Assembly: GCF_900046455.1 (NCBI RefSeq)
Contig: NZ_FCOT01000013.1
Location: 682,001-746,000 of the forward strand
Source: Cellulomonas timonensis
GTDB lineage: Bacteria > Actinomycetota > Actinomycetes > Actinomycetales > Cellulomonadaceae
Reading direction: 5' to 3'
Length of the DNA stretch: 64,000 bases
A program made the translations under genes and the position numbers. This document shows positions 1 to 9,707 of the stretch, one piece after another. How positions within the stretch are numbered: position 1 is the stretch's first letter; each line of letters opens with the position of its first letter. The notes under the pieces are model-generated. The model searched no databases. It was given only the letters and a program-made list of their open reading frames with translations, and had not been told where the DNA came from.

Positions 1-832
1 AGCGCACGTACTCGAGCGCCTCGCGACTGAAGGAACTGGTGCTGATGAACACGCCACGGTCGGCCTGCTGGCCGTGCAGCGCGCCGACGAAGGCTTGGAG
101 CGCCGGACGTCCAACGACGTTGTCGAACGCGTACCGCTTCGCTTGCATGTAGACCCGGTCCAGGCCCAGAGGGTCCTGCCGGATGATTCCGTCGATGCCG
201 CCATCGCCGGTGCGGCCAGTCTGCTCGACCGCGCCAGAACGGCCGCCATAGCCCAGGGCCGTCAACACCTGCAACACCAGTCGCTCGAAGGCGACCGGAT
301 CGACAGTCAACAGTCGGTCGAGAAGCTGACCCGAAACCAGCGCGGCGTTCTCAGCTGTGGCACGCTCGAGCAACTCCTGCGGGTCAGTCGCGTCGCGTAC
401 CGCCCGTCCGATCGAAGGGGCCGGCATAGCGTTCTCGGGTGGCGTTGATGATGGCCCGTCGAACGTCCCGTCCTGCGGCTCTTCTCGGGACCTGCTGAGA
501 AAGTCCTGGAACGCGTCAAACCTCTCAAGAACTCGCCTGTCGACCCGCTCAGGATTCGCTGCGAGGACTGCGCGACCAGCATTCGTGATGCGGGCAGTCG
601 CACGGGCGGGACGTTCGATCGTGCCGGCCTGCGCGAGATAGGTGTTCGCCCAACCGATGCGGTTGTTCACCAGCCGAGCCTTCCCGCTTGGGAGGAGCAA
701 CGCCTTGTCCTCCTCAGTCAGGTCGAAGTACTCACACAGCGCCGTCGTGATGTCGCGGACAGCCCAGGTTCGTCCGTCCGAAAGCAGCGCGAGCATCGGG
801 CGCATGAACGACTCGTAGTCGGGCACGGTCAT
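1..832 (-). CDS. Mrr-type restriction endonuclease (3' end beyond window)
   Basis: Only the first 277 codons are present; the frame is open to base 1. It reads MTVPDYESFM... The first ~110 residues look like the winged-helix N-terminal domain of Mrr proteins. Residues from about 180 form the PD-(D/E)XK catalytic domain: FERLVLQVL, GYGG, a TGDGGIDGII stretch carrying the catalytic Asp, and a Q-x-K strand in VYMQAKRYA. Mrr enzymes act as restriction endonucleases on modified DNA. The ATG overlaps the hsdS stop by 4 bp (ATGA), so it is translationally coupled to the type I genes upstream. Family assignment is good; the actual target is unknown. Confidence 0.85.
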   Translation of the reverse strand, partial: MTVPDYESFMRPMLALLSDGRTWAVRDITTALCEYFDLTEEDKALLLPSGKARLVNNRIGWANTYLAQAGTIERPARATARITNAGRAVLAANPERVDRRVLERFDAFQDFLSRSREEPQDGTFDGPSSTPPENAMPAPSIGRAVRDATDPQELLERATAENAALVSGQLLDRLLTVDPVAFERLVLQVLTALGYGGRSGAVEQTGRTGDGGIDGIIRQDPLGLDRVYMQAKRYAFDNVVGRPALQAFVGALHGQQADRGVFISTSSFSREALEYVR

Positions 833-2163
833 CCGACGAGCTCCTCTGCGAGATCAAGGTCTGACTCGCGGCCGGTGAGTCGGCCGGAAAATGCAGCGAC
901 GAGTAGAGCGCGGCGCAGAGACGACGAGCGTTGCACATTAATCCTCAATGCGGCCCGCATGGCTTTCGCACCGTCGAGCACGTGGGCGATGCGCGCAAGC
1001 CCCGCTGTCTGCCTTTCCAGGCTGGGGAGCGGGATTGGCATCTTGCGAATCGTCGATAGGCTGATCGACGCAAGGTTCACGCTTTGCTTGCCGTGGCGCT
1101 GCGCCCATCGGGCGCCGTATGTGTTCGCGCTCCACGCGAGCCACTCCGGGTGGACGACATCACGGTTAGGGCGCGCGCGGAAGACGTGGTTCTGGTGGAT
1201 GCAGTCGTCGATCTCGCCGGACCAGATCCACCCTCGAGCGAGCTTGTCGCGGTCTCCCCCCTCGTTCATGAGGACGTCGCCAGGCTCGAGGCGCAATTGG
1301 GCGGCCTTTTGCTGGCTCACGCGGATCGTGGTCACCGACTCAAGCGAGAGCCGCGCACGCTGAACGTTGGCCACGCGAAGATAGGGCACCTCAACAAACG
1401 AAGGATCACCTTGCCTTTTGGCATCCTTGGTGACCCCGCCCACGACCTCGGCGACTGAGCCAAGGGGCCTCCATTCCCACTCCTCGGCGAGTTTCGGGAG
1501 GTCGCCTGCCACAACGCGTGCAAGCGCAGTTCCAACATCCTCGTTAGCCACATCGAGCAGTTCCCGTACGACGGTCTGCTCATCGAGCAAATCGAGGCGT
1601 CGCAATGAGCGCACGATCGTTGCGTCGGCGGCGTCGAGGCGGGAGAGGTGGTCTTCGAGGATATCGACGATTCGTCGCTGCTCGTCGAGCGGTGGAATTG
1701 GAATGCGGAGCGCACTCAGATCGCGCTGGTTGATCTTGTAGATGCCAGCGGTCGTCCGGGCGGCGTTCTCGATCTGGGAGCGCAGGGCGGGTGACTTCCA
1801 GGCAAGAGCCAAGTACTGCGTGGAAACTACGTCCTCCTTCGTACGCACGCGAATCAGGGTGTCTGGGTAAGCGACCGGCGACGTGACAGGCCCGACGATT
1901 CCGGCCCTCCCGACGAGAGGCAGTGACCCATTTCCACGAACGACCAACAGGTCGCCGTCCTTGACGATGTACTGTCGCGCCTCCTCCGCGGTCCAATCGC
2001 CTGCCTTCGATTGCATGAGGTCGACACGTGATCCTCGAATGGCCGTGAGGCGGAGGACCGGGAACCCACCGGGGCGATCCTTGACGGAACGACCGTTGGC
2101 CAACGGAGCGGCCAGTAGTTCGTCGAGGCGCAGCAGTCTCCAGTCGGCGGGCAACGTGGTCAC
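829..2163 (-). CDS. hsdS: Type I restriction-modification specificity subunit HsdS
   Basis: 444 aa starting from the GTG that overlaps the hsdR stop (GTGA); the open frame extends further upstream but only as Arg-rich shadow of hsdR. HsdS supplies sequence recognition for a type I R-M complex. It shows the usual two target-recognition domains, each starting with a W-x-x-L/PLG motif (DWRLLRLDEL; WEWRPLGSVAEVVGG) and each followed by the conserved helix region (IPIPPLDEQRRIVDILE; MPIPLPSLERQTAGLARI). The gene lies between hsdR and mrr in one overlapping unit. No hsdM is visible, so the partner methyltransferase must lie past the left edge or elsewhere. Confidence 0.88.
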   Translation of the reverse strand: MTTLPADWRLLRLDELLAAPLANGRSVKDRPGGFPVLRLTAIRGSRVDLMQSKAGDWTAEEARQYIVKDGDLLVVRGNGSLPLVGRAGIVGPVTSPVAYPDTLIRVRTKEDVVSTQYLALAWKSPALRSQIENAARTTAGIYKINQRDLSALRIPIPPLDEQRRIVDILEDHLSRLDAADATIVRSLRRLDLLDEQTVVRELLDVANEDVGTALARVVAGDLPKLAEEWEWRPLGSVAEVVGGVTKDAKRQGDPSFVEVPYLRVANVQRARLSLESVTTIRVSQQKAAQLRLEPGDVLMNEGGDRDKLARGWIWSGEIDDCIHQNHVFRARPNRDVVHPEWLAWSANTYGARWAQRHGKQSVNLASISLSTIRKMPIPLPSLERQTAGLARIAHVLDGAKAMRAALRINVQRSSSLRRALLVAAFSGRLTGRESDLDLAEELVG

Positions 2164-4919
2164 GCGGTGAGTTCCTCGTTCAGTTCGATGATTAGGCGTC
2201 CGGCGCTGTTGCCGAGGTCGCGGATGATGCCGTCGATGCCGCCGCGTTCGGTGAAGGGTGCGGCGTCGAGGTCGTCGTCGGTGAGGCCGGCGGAGGAGGC
2301 GATGACGTCGGCCATGCGGTCGAGCCACCATCGCTGCTCGGTGGTGTACGTCGCCCCCGCCTGGGTCTGCTGAAGGAGCCAGCCCTCGTACCGCGATCGT
2401 ACGAGGTCGGCGTACGGGACGAGCTCGGAGTCCGTCCCGAGGGTGAAGCGCAGGAGGGACACGAGGTCCGTGAGACGGGTGCGGTCAGTGTGACGAACCC
2501 GCCCGACCTCGACCGCTTCGTAGGCGGCCCAGATGAGGTCGGTGGTCCAGTTGTGCGGGGGGCGGGCGATGCGGTCGCCGAGCTCCTTGATTGCTTCGAA
2601 CGGGACGCGGCGGGACTTGGCTTCGCCGAGGATCTGGATGGCCGTGATCTCGTCGCGGTGCTCGGTCAGGTACGCGGTCCAGGATTCGACGATGGAGCGG
2701 GCACGGTCGGGGTCGATGACGCCGTGGGCGTCGAGCAGGACGTCCTTCGTGACTTCGTCGATGACGCGGTCGTGGGTCTGGCGCAGTTCGAGGATCCGGG
2801 CACGTAGCTCGGGGTTCGCGGCGAGCGGCGCGACCGCGGTCTCGACGAGGTCGGCGATGATGTCGGCGGGGGTACGGCCGGGCGCCGCTTCGATCGCCGC
2901 AGCGTGGCGGTCGGCGTCGACCGCGTCGATGAGGTCACGCACCACGTCCCGTAAGGGCTGGCCGGCGACGTGGTCCAACTCGACGCGCTCGTCCGGGGTG
3001 AGCTGTAGCTCCAGAGCCGCCAGGCGGGAGCCTAGGGTGGCTGCCTCGGACTCGGTGATGGTCAGGTTGGCGGCCTTGTCGAGCAGCTGCTTGAGGCTGA
3101 TGCCCTTCTCGCGGTTGAGGGGCGGTTCGACGAAGTCGTGCTCGGTGACCCCGACAGCGTCGACGATGACGAACCGCGTCTTGGTCGTCGCGTCCGGGGT
3201 GACGGCCTGGAAGTCGGCGGGCGCGATGGTGCGCGCGCCACGGCCCTTCATCTGCTCGAAGTACTGAGCGGAGCGCACGTCGCGCATGAAGAAGACGCAC
3301 TCCAGCGGCTTGACGTCCGTGCCGGTCGCGATCATGTCCACCGTCACCGCGACGCGCAGGGAGGCGGAGGTGCGGAACGCCTGAAGGTGGGCCTTGGGGT
3401 CTTTGGCGGCGTAGGTGATCTTGGCGGCGAAGTCGTTGCCCTTGCCGAAGACCTCGCGCACGGTGGTGACGACCTGCTCGGCGTGTGCGTCGTCCTTACA
3501 GAAGATCAGCGTCTTCGGGACGGTGCTGCGGCCGGGGAAGATCTCGGGCATGCGGTCGCGGTAGGTCTCCAGGACCAGGCGGATCTGCGAGAGGGACGTT
3601 ACCGCGCGGTCGAGCTGGGTGGCGGTGTACTCCAAGTCCTCGTCGAGCGCCTCGAGGCGTTGGACGCGGGTGCGGCGGTCGATTTTCGGGACCACGGTGC
3701 CGGCCTCGATGGTGGAGCCGTCGGTGCTGACCTGGGTCGAGATGCGGTAGATGTCGAAGTCGACGTTCACGCCGTCGGCCACCGACTGCGGGTAGGTGTA
3801 CTCCGAGACCAGGTTCTGGTGGAAGAACCCGAAGGTCTGCTTGCCGGGGGTGGCGGTCAGACCGACGATGTGCGCGTCGAAGTACTGGAGAACGCCGCGC
3901 CAGACCCCGTAGATGGATCGGTGGGCCTCGTCGACAATGATTAGGTCGAAGGTCTCGGGCGGCAGGTCGGGGCTGTACTGCACGGTGACGGGCGCGTCGG
4001 GCACGAAGTCGTCGATGCCCTGGTCGTCGCTGTCCGGGACGTCCTTGCCGGACAGGGCGCGGTGAACGCGCTGGATGGTGGAGATCACCACCGACGATGA
4101 GGCGAGCATCCCGGCCGAGGACAGTTTGTCGACGGTGTAGAGCTCGGTGAACCGGCGTCCGTCGTCGGGGGTGCGGTAGTTCTGGAACTCGGCGAGGGTC
4201 TGGTCGGCGAGGTTGTTGCGGTCCACCAGGAACAGGACGCGTCCGAACCCGCCGTGCTTGAGCAGGCGGTAGGACTGGGTCACGGCTGTGTAGGTCTTGC
4301 CGGCGCCGGTGGCCATCTGGATCAGGGAGCGCGAGTACCGCTGCTCGACCAAGGACCGCTCGACGCCGTGGATGGCGTCGATCTGCGCGGGCCGCAGGGG
4401 CGCCTCGTCCAGGTTGGGTAGGTGGCGGACCTTGGCTCGCCAGGTCGGGGACTCAGGCGTGGATTCGGCATCTCGAACTAGCCGTGCCAGCGTGCTCGGC
4501 TTGGGAAAGGCGAACAGGAGTCGAGCGCGAGGCTCCGGGTCGTAGCCGTTCGTGAAGTGGGTCTCCGAGCCCGAGGCTTCGAACACGAACGGCAACCGTC
4601 CATCGACGACGATCGCCCTCCGGAGGTGAGTCTCGGGCAGACCCGTCGCGTACATCGCGGACTGCCACTCGACACCAGAGAGCGTGGTGCCCTGCGGCTT
4701 AGCCTCGATCACCCCGACGACGCGCTTGTCGACGTACAGCAGGTAGTCGGCCCGACCATGCCCGGCAGCCATCGCAGCCTCGCGCAGGGCGACTCCGGAG
4801 CCGGCGAACAGGTTCAAAGCGCCCTTGTCCTGGACCTGCCATCCTGCGGCCGCCAGTTGGCCGTCGATGAGGAACCGGGCGCGCTGCTCCGCTGCGAGGC
4901 GTGCTTCGTCGGCGGGCAT
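2160..4919 (-). CDS. hsdR: Type I restriction endonuclease subunit R (HsdR)
   Basis: 919 aa from the ATG at 4919; the frame opens 24 codons earlier, but a -10-like TACGCT six bases before this ATG favours the shorter form as a leaderless start. HsdR is the ATP-dependent translocase and nuclease of type I systems. The N-terminal nuclease core shows D58 and E72-A-K74 (GRADYLL...VIEAK). The helicase follows: Walker A ATGAGKT at about residue 205, DEAH at about 330, LTATP, and a QMKGRGAR motif VI region. The C-terminal ~250 residues match the EcoEI-type R C-terminal region. It is the first gene of the hsdR-hsdS-mrr unit. Confidence 0.93.
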   Translation of the reverse strand: MPADEARLAAEQRARFLIDGQLAAAGWQVQDKGALNLFAGSGVALREAAMAAGHGRADYLLYVDKRVVGVIEAKPQGTTLSGVEWQSAMYATGLPETHLRRAIVVDGRLPFVFEASGSETHFTNGYDPEPRARLLFAFPKPSTLARLVRDAESTPESPTWRAKVRHLPNLDEAPLRPAQIDAIHGVERSLVEQRYSRSLIQMATGAGKTYTAVTQSYRLLKHGGFGRVLFLVDRNNLADQTLAEFQNYRTPDDGRRFTELYTVDKLSSAGMLASSSVVISTIQRVHRALSGKDVPDSDDQGIDDFVPDAPVTVQYSPDLPPETFDLIIVDEAHRSIYGVWRGVLQYFDAHIVGLTATPGKQTFGFFHQNLVSEYTYPQSVADGVNVDFDIYRISTQVSTDGSTIEAGTVVPKIDRRTRVQRLEALDEDLEYTATQLDRAVTSLSQIRLVLETYRDRMPEIFPGRSTVPKTLIFCKDDAHAEQVVTTVREVFGKGNDFAAKITYAAKDPKAHLQAFRTSASLRVAVTVDMIATGTDVKPLECVFFMRDVRSAQYFEQMKGRGARTIAPADFQAVTPDATTKTRFVIVDAVGVTEHDFVEPPLNREKGISLKQLLDKAANLTITESEAATLGSRLAALELQLTPDERVELDHVAGQPLRDVVRDLIDAVDADRHAAAIEAAPGRTPADIIADLVETAVAPLAANPELRARILELRQTHDRVIDEVTKDVLLDAHGVIDPDRARSIVESWTAYLTEHRDEITAIQILGEAKSRRVPFEAIKELGDRIARPPHNWTTDLIWAAYEAVEVGRVRHTDRTRLTDLVSLLRFTLGTDSELVPYADLVRSRYEGWLLQQTQAGATYTTEQRWWLDRMADVIASSAGLTDDDLDAAPFTERGGIDGIIRDLGNSAGRLIIELNEELTA

Positions 4920-4925
4920 GGGCAC

Positions 4926-4931
4926 AGCGTA
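4926..4931 (-). promoter_or_regulatory. Putative -10 box of hsdR (leaderless)
   Basis: TACGCT on the minus strand ends six bases before the chosen hsdR ATG. The same spacing of a TANNNT hexamer to a start codon recurs before at least four other genes in the window, which supports leaderless transcription. No clear -35. Confidence 0.4.
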
Positions 4932-6009
4932 GGGCGGTGGTCGACGGCATCCACTCTTCTTCGCGGCGGATGGCCGTGGTGTGTCCTGCACCGAACGGGT
5001 GATTCGCTTCTTGTCGCTCGTGGCCGCCCAGCTGGGTAGTTGTCCCGGCCGCAGGAAGCCGCCTCGCAGCGGCGTCGGCTGGCAATCGCCGCAGCGCAGA
5101 CTGGAACCACGGACTTTCGGGACATCGTCCCGGAGCGGTGGCCGGTCGTTGCAGCCACCGCTCCGGGGTTGGGCGGTGTCAGAGGCAGCAGGCCCTTGTA
5201 TTGGGCGGCATGTGTCGTCGGCATACCGTCGACGCGGACGACTGCCTCATCGCCGTGTGGGCGTCGTGGATGGAGGAGTTTCGGAGCGGGTCCAGGGGCT
5301 CGAGCGGTGTGGCTTCCTGCGTGTGGAGGAACGCGCAGTGGAGGACGGCAGGGCGCAGAGGCTGACCCGGTCGTCTGGCCAGAAGCGTGTCGTCAGGACC
5401 GGAGCATCCGCGGGTCGCGAGGATGAGCTGGCGGGCGAGCCAAGCGGGGACGGATGGCAGCGACCCCTGGTCGTACTTGTCGGGCCGTGCGCCTGCGTTG
5501 CCTCGAATAGCGACGGACACGTTGCCGCCACCGTCATACACCTCGTCCAGACGTAGTCCGGTAGAGCACATGAGCAGTACCGCGAGGCTGTAGTTGCTGC
5601 TCGTGTCCGCCGCGATCCTGGGGGTACGGGAGAGGCTCATGCAGGTCGTACGCCGGTCGGGCCTGGCGCCGTGGGTTGAGCAGAAGCGGGTGTGGTGCTT
5701 GTTCATCGTCGTTCCGTTCATCTTGAGTAGCCGGTGTTGGCTACTCCCTGGAACGTCCGGCGTGGAGTCGATCCGTCAGTCGCCGCACGGCGGGAGTGGA
5801 CGGTGCCAGGAGCGCCGGCCTTGAGGTGCCCTGGGGAGAGGCATGCCTCAGTGCTCCTAGACGGCAGGACCGGACAGTCTTCAGCGTTCACTCCTGACCC
5901 TCGATAACCTCCCTTCTCGCGGGTTGAGGTTGTCGCTGTGAGGTCAATGCGCTGGTCACAGACGCAGGCACGGTTCGGGCGAGCGTCAACCGACCCCCTG
6001 GAGCCCGTC
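4932..6009. other. Region without an intact gene
   Basis: About 1.1 kb between divergent hsdR and the recombinase gene. Open frames exist on both strands but none has convincing composition or a ribosome-binding site. The only recognisable content is a decayed recombinase-like stretch on the minus strand, listed separately. This looks like degraded mobile-element DNA. Confidence 0.5.
5179..5650 (-). pseudogene. Decayed tyrosine recombinase fragment
   Basis: The minus-strand frame contains LLMCSTGLRLDEV, which resembles the helix carrying the first catalytic Arg of tyrosine recombinases (TGLR-x-x-E). About 35 residues later come VPAWLARQLI and GPDDTLLARRPGQPLRPA, as in integrases between the catalytic Lys and the HxxR motif. 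The HxxR, His/Trp and Tyr motifs are missing or scrambled, and the core-binding domain is absent. I read it as a remnant. The call rests on short motifs and is uncertain. Confidence 0.4.
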
Positions 6010-7725
6010 ATGGATCAGCACACCACCTCATTCGATGTCGTTCGTTCTCTGAGCCTCTCCCCGGCGCCACCTGTTGCTGCCGCCGAGTGGACGTGTCAGA
6101 CGGTCGCGGCGACGTTCCTGCGCCGCGGCGAACTGGTCCCGCCGGCGGAGTGGTCGATGATGCCCGGCGCGACTCTCCGCGAGATCGAAGTAGCTGGAGA
6201 GCTGGTCGCGGCGTCCAGAGCGCAGGCGACGCGGAAGGCCTACGGCCGCCACGTGATGCAGTGGCTCGGGTGGGCGCGCGAGCATGAGGTCTGCCCGCTA
6301 CCAGCCACCCCTGGTGACCTTCAGCTCTTCCTGGTAGAACGCGCCATCGACCTTGACCAGTCTGAGGCGGAGGGTGGAACCGGTCGCGTCCGGGTGCATG
6401 GTCGACTCGTCATGGGCAGCGTCACCCAGATGATGGCGGCGATCTCCCGGCTGCACGGGCTTGCCGGACTGCCTTCGCCTGCGAAGGACCCTCGTGTCAT
6501 GGAGTTCATGTCCGGCATGCGACGGACGCTGGTTCAGGCGCCACGAGGGGCCAAGGCCGCGCTCACATGGGACCTGCTGACCGAGGTGCTCGACGCACAG
6601 CGGGAAGCTCCGATGACCGACTCCCAGCTGCGGGCTCGCGTTGCTCAGGAGCTCTGTGCTGCGACGGGTGCGTCGGCGGGCCAGCTGGCACGGCTCTTGT
6701 GCAGCGACCTGACCTTCAAGACCGACGTCGTGGTCGTGGTCCTCGCGCCGGCACGACGTGGATGGCCCCGAACGCGTCATGAGGTGGACCTTCACGGGCC
6801 TGCCGGAACGCTGCTCTGCCGGTGGCTTCGCACGATGAAGGGCTGGCCTGGGACAGCCGTCCTTCGGGACCGCGAAGGAAACGCCCTCACGCGGCAAGGA
6901 CTGCACAAGATCCTAGTGGTGCGCCGCGCTCCACTCGAGGGTGACCTCGCTGCTGATCGCGTGGTAACCCTTGCAGACGTTCGCGATAGGGCCTTGCTGC
7001 TGTCCGGCTGGATGAGTGCGTTGCGACGCTCGAACCTGGCCGCACTAACGTGGGACGAGCTCATGCGGACCTCCTCGGGGTGGGTTCTGTACGTGGCCCG
7101 CTCCAAGACCGACCAGGAGGGCCGCGGGAGAACTGTCGCGGTGCCGTCGGCACCGCCCGGTAGTGCGATCGCGGACCCGGCTGGTGCCATCGACGACTGG
7201 CTGTCGGTGGTGACCATGACCATGGGTTCGGACCCTCGTCGGCTCCTTGGAGTGCCTGTCTTCGTGCGGATCGACCGGCACGGGCACATGCGGCTCGTTG
7301 ATGGCCGCCCGGTCGGGCTTTCGGGTGGAGCGATCTCCGAGATAGTGAAGAGACGGGTACGAGCCGCCGGGCTTGAGGACCGCACTCACCCGACCAGGGC
7401 GGGGCTGTGGAGCCACCCCGGTCGAGGGTTCTCCGCGCACTCCCTTCGCGCGGGGTTCGTCACGGAAGGCTTCAAGCGAAAGCTCACCGCGAACGAGATC
7501 AGCGCGGTGACCGGCCATACGAGCATGCGCACACTTGCGGACTACGACCGCCCCGAGAGCCCGGGCTTGATCGCGGCCACCGCAATGCTCGGAGCACTGA
7601 GTGATGCACAGCCGGGTACACCGTCCTCACCGGCCGCGGCACGGGCGACGCGCCGACGAGGCCCGGATTGGACGACACCGGTCGGTGTAGCCGCCGACGG
7701 CTCCGTGGCGGGCGCTCCACGCTGA
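6010..7725 (+). CDS. Tyrosine recombinase / integrase
   Basis: 571 aa from ATG 6010 (MDQHTTSF...); an in-frame ATG at 5938 would add 24 residues with poor composition. It should perform site-specific DNA cleavage and strand exchange for a mobile element. The core-binding domain occupies about residues 70-190 (SRAQATRKAYGRHVMQWLGWAREH). The catalytic set is visible: R339/R340 in SALRRSNLAALTW, K367 in ARSKTD, H477-x-x-R480 in HSLRAGF, the His of TGHTSMRT and the nucleophile Y512 in LADYDR. A ~60-aa region from 190 to 280 and an Arg/Pro-rich tail are extra. It stands alone, flanked by gene-poor DNA. The site it uses is unknown. Confidence 0.88.
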   Translation: MDQHTTSFDVVRSLSLSPAPPVAAAEWTCQTVAATFLRRGELVPPAEWSMMPGATLREIEVAGELVAASRAQATRKAYGRHVMQWLGWAREHEVCPLPATPGDLQLFLVERAIDLDQSEAEGGTGRVRVHGRLVMGSVTQMMAAISRLHGLAGLPSPAKDPRVMEFMSGMRRTLVQAPRGAKAALTWDLLTEVLDAQREAPMTDSQLRARVAQELCAATGASAGQLARLLCSDLTFKTDVVVVVLAPARRGWPRTRHEVDLHGPAGTLLCRWLRTMKGWPGTAVLRDREGNALTRQGLHKILVVRRAPLEGDLAADRVVTLADVRDRALLLSGWMSALRRSNLAALTWDELMRTSSGWVLYVARSKTDQEGRGRTVAVPSAPPGSAIADPAGAIDDWLSVVTMTMGSDPRRLLGVPVFVRIDRHGHMRLVDGRPVGLSGGAISEIVKRRVRAAGLEDRTHPTRAGLWSHPGRGFSAHSLRAGFVTEGFKRKLTANEISAVTGHTSMRTLADYDRPESPGLIAATAMLGALSDAQPGTPSSPAAARATRRRGPDWTTPVGVAADGSVAGAPR

Positions 7726-8351
7726 GAATCCTGCCGGAGGTGTTGAGGTACGACGCTCGGGGCCGTGACCGGGGAGAAGTTCATGATCGTCTGCAGGCCC
7801 TCGGGCGTGGTGGCGAGCGGGATGAAGGCTGCGACCGGGATACGTGAACGCGCGGCGTGCCGCCTGCGACATCGGTGGGGCCGGGCCTGCGCGCTACGCC
7901 GGAGATGACGCGCACCGTGCGGTGCGACCGCTGCGGACTTGTCAACGCGTGCTCGGATGGCCGCAGCCCTACCCCTGCTGGCGACGACCAGGGTGAAGGC
8001 GACAGGGGCCAATACAACGCGAGGGCGGCTACGGAAGAAGTGCCTCACAGCGCACACGGTGCCTGCGCTAGCGGTCATGACGGTGCTCCGTCATCCGGTG
8101 GAGGGTCGATCGGTCCCCACCTCGAGGCTGCGTGGCAGGGCGCGCTCCTCCTGCGGGTCACGTCGGTCGGTGCCCGCATGACGTGAGCAGAACCCCTGGG
8201 GCACCGACCGCTGCTGGCCAGGTCTGGCAGGTTTGCCGTTGTTGGCGCGGCGATGACACGCGTGCCTCGACCAGCTCCGACGGGCGTTCATGCGAAGCCC
8301 GATGCAAGGCGAGAAAGGACACTCCTCGCCGTGTAATGCGACTAGGCCTCG
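7726..8351. other. Gene-poor stretch
   Basis: About 630 bp between the recombinase and the HIRAN gene. Overlapping open frames on both strands (for example minus strand up to 8078) have Arg/Ser/Thr-rich composition, no recognisable domain and no good ribosome-binding site. I see nothing I can name. Confidence 0.4.
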
Positions 8352-9656
8352 ATGGCGTTCGACCGACTTGCGCTTCCGACCTGGCACGATCTGCCAGTGA
8401 CCTCAGGCAACTGGCAGCGCCCACCCGACGAGTACGTCCGCCCTTGCGCCGTTCTGAACCTCGAGGAGTACTGCCCGACCCTGGCCGATGCTGACGAGTG
8501 GTTCGCGAGCGCAACGTGGTTCCACCAGGAGAACCTGAGGCTTCACCCGCACGGGGCACAGGTAACCGTCGAGCTCGTGCCCGAGCCGAGCAACCGGTTC
8601 GACCGTCGCGCTGTTGCCCTCGACATCGACGGCCAGAGGTGTGGGTACCTGCCCAGCAGCACCGCTGAGCGGTGGCATGACGTCGTCGCGGGGTTGACGC
8701 GTTCAGGGTTCGCGGTCACAGTTGGCGGCGCCATCGACCACCGGTGGATCAAGACCTGGGCCGGTGGTGATGTGCCGGTGCTCGAGATTGGGCTCGTGAT
8801 CTCCGTGCCCGAGCATGAGGACCGGATTGTGCTTGCCGAGCTCGTGGGACTTCGAGCACAGCACGACCTGGTTGTCGCTCATCTGACCGAGGACGAGCGG
8901 GCCGAGATGGCTGAGGATTGCTGGTCTGAGTACAGCGAGCGTCTGGCGCGACGCCTGCGCAAGCTCTCGGTCTTCGCGCCTGGCCTGAGGTGGGGTCCAA
9001 AGACGGATGAGCTCCCTGAGCGCGTGCCGTACTGGCATCACGCGTTCGTGCGTCATGACGTCACCGAGGCTCGCGACCGGGCCAAGGCGCTGCGTGCTGT
9101 TCGTCGTGCCGTCCGCCGGCGCATCAAGCTGATCGATGCTGCGCAGCGCGCCGAGGCGCGCGCTGCTGCTGAGGCGGCGCGGGCTCTAAAGCAAGCGGAG
9201 GCGAAGGAGTTGCTTCTGGCGGGTCTGGGCGCGTCGGAGGTTACTCGCCGCACCGGCGTCTCCTCGTCAACATTGAGCAGGTTGCGGCGCGAGGCGGGCT
9301 TCGCACCTGTCGACCCTGCGACGGTCAATGCAGGGGTCGCGGCCGCGCGCATCGAACGGGCGTACATCGCATACCAGTTTCGCCAGGAAGGGCTTGACCG
9401 TGCGTCCATCTGCCGCGAGCTCGGGCTGGACATCCAGGCGGTAAAGGAGCTGATCGCAGATGGGAAGTTCTACGGCGACCCGGCCGGCAACCCGGAACGT
9501 CTGGCACTCGCGCTCCGCGCTGCAGAGCTGCGCGCGTCGGGCATCGTGAAGGAGGAGGTACTGGCTGCCATGGAGGTGTCGCGGAACAGCGCCCTGCGCG
9601 CGTTCCGGGACTGCCAGGTGCCGGGGCGTGGCCACGTCGGCTGTGCGACGCGTTGA
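8352..9656 (+). CDS. HIRAN-like domain protein with C-terminal helix-turn-helix segments
   Basis: 434 aa from ATG 8352; a GTG at 8397 is a possible alternative start. Residues about 60-115 (VTVELVPEPSNRFDRRAVAL, then GYLPSSTAERW) match the pattern of HIRAN domains, which bind DNA ends or damaged DNA in other proteins. Residues about 230-300 are a long Ala/Arg/Lys-rich helical region. After it come two or three helix-turn-helix-like units: LLLAGLGASEVTRRTGVSSSTLSRLRREAG and similar spacing around GLDRASICRELGLDIQAVKELI and SGIVKEEVLAAMEVSRNSAL. No nuclease or helicase motif is seen. Function unknown; a DNA-binding role is inferred. It lies directly before an IS3 remnant inside the island. Confidence 0.6.
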   Translation: MAFDRLALPTWHDLPVTSGNWQRPPDEYVRPCAVLNLEEYCPTLADADEWFASATWFHQENLRLHPHGAQVTVELVPEPSNRFDRRAVALDIDGQRCGYLPSSTAERWHDVVAGLTRSGFAVTVGGAIDHRWIKTWAGGDVPVLEIGLVISVPEHEDRIVLAELVGLRAQHDLVVAHLTEDERAEMAEDCWSEYSERLARRLRKLSVFAPGLRWGPKTDELPERVPYWHHAFVRHDVTEARDRAKALRAVRRAVRRRIKLIDAAQRAEARAAAEAARALKQAEAKELLLAGLGASEVTRRTGVSSSTLSRLRREAGFAPVDPATVNAGVAAARIERAYIAYQFRQEGLDRASICRELGLDIQAVKELIADGKFYGDPAGNPERLALALRAAELRASGIVKEEVLAAMEVSRNSALRAFRDCQVPGRGHVGCATR

Positions 9657-9707
9657 CCGGGCCCAGAAGGCGGCCCAACGCGCGTCGCCGAAGAACCTGA
9701 AGGACGT

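Noticed and set aside
2164-2331. Longer hsdS start up to 2331
   Set aside because: The extra 56 residues are almost pure Arg/His/Pro from the antisense of hsdR; the GTG at 2163 overlaps the hsdR stop and begins a normal HsdS.
3138-3944. Plus-strand 268-codon open frame inside hsdR
   Set aside because: Shadow frame of high-GC coding DNA, Gly/Val/Asp-rich without any motif.
7542-8078. Minus-strand 178-codon frame after the first recombinase
   Set aside because: Overlaps the recombinase 3' end, low-complexity Arg/Ala/Pro composition, no ribosome-binding site and no recognisable domain.
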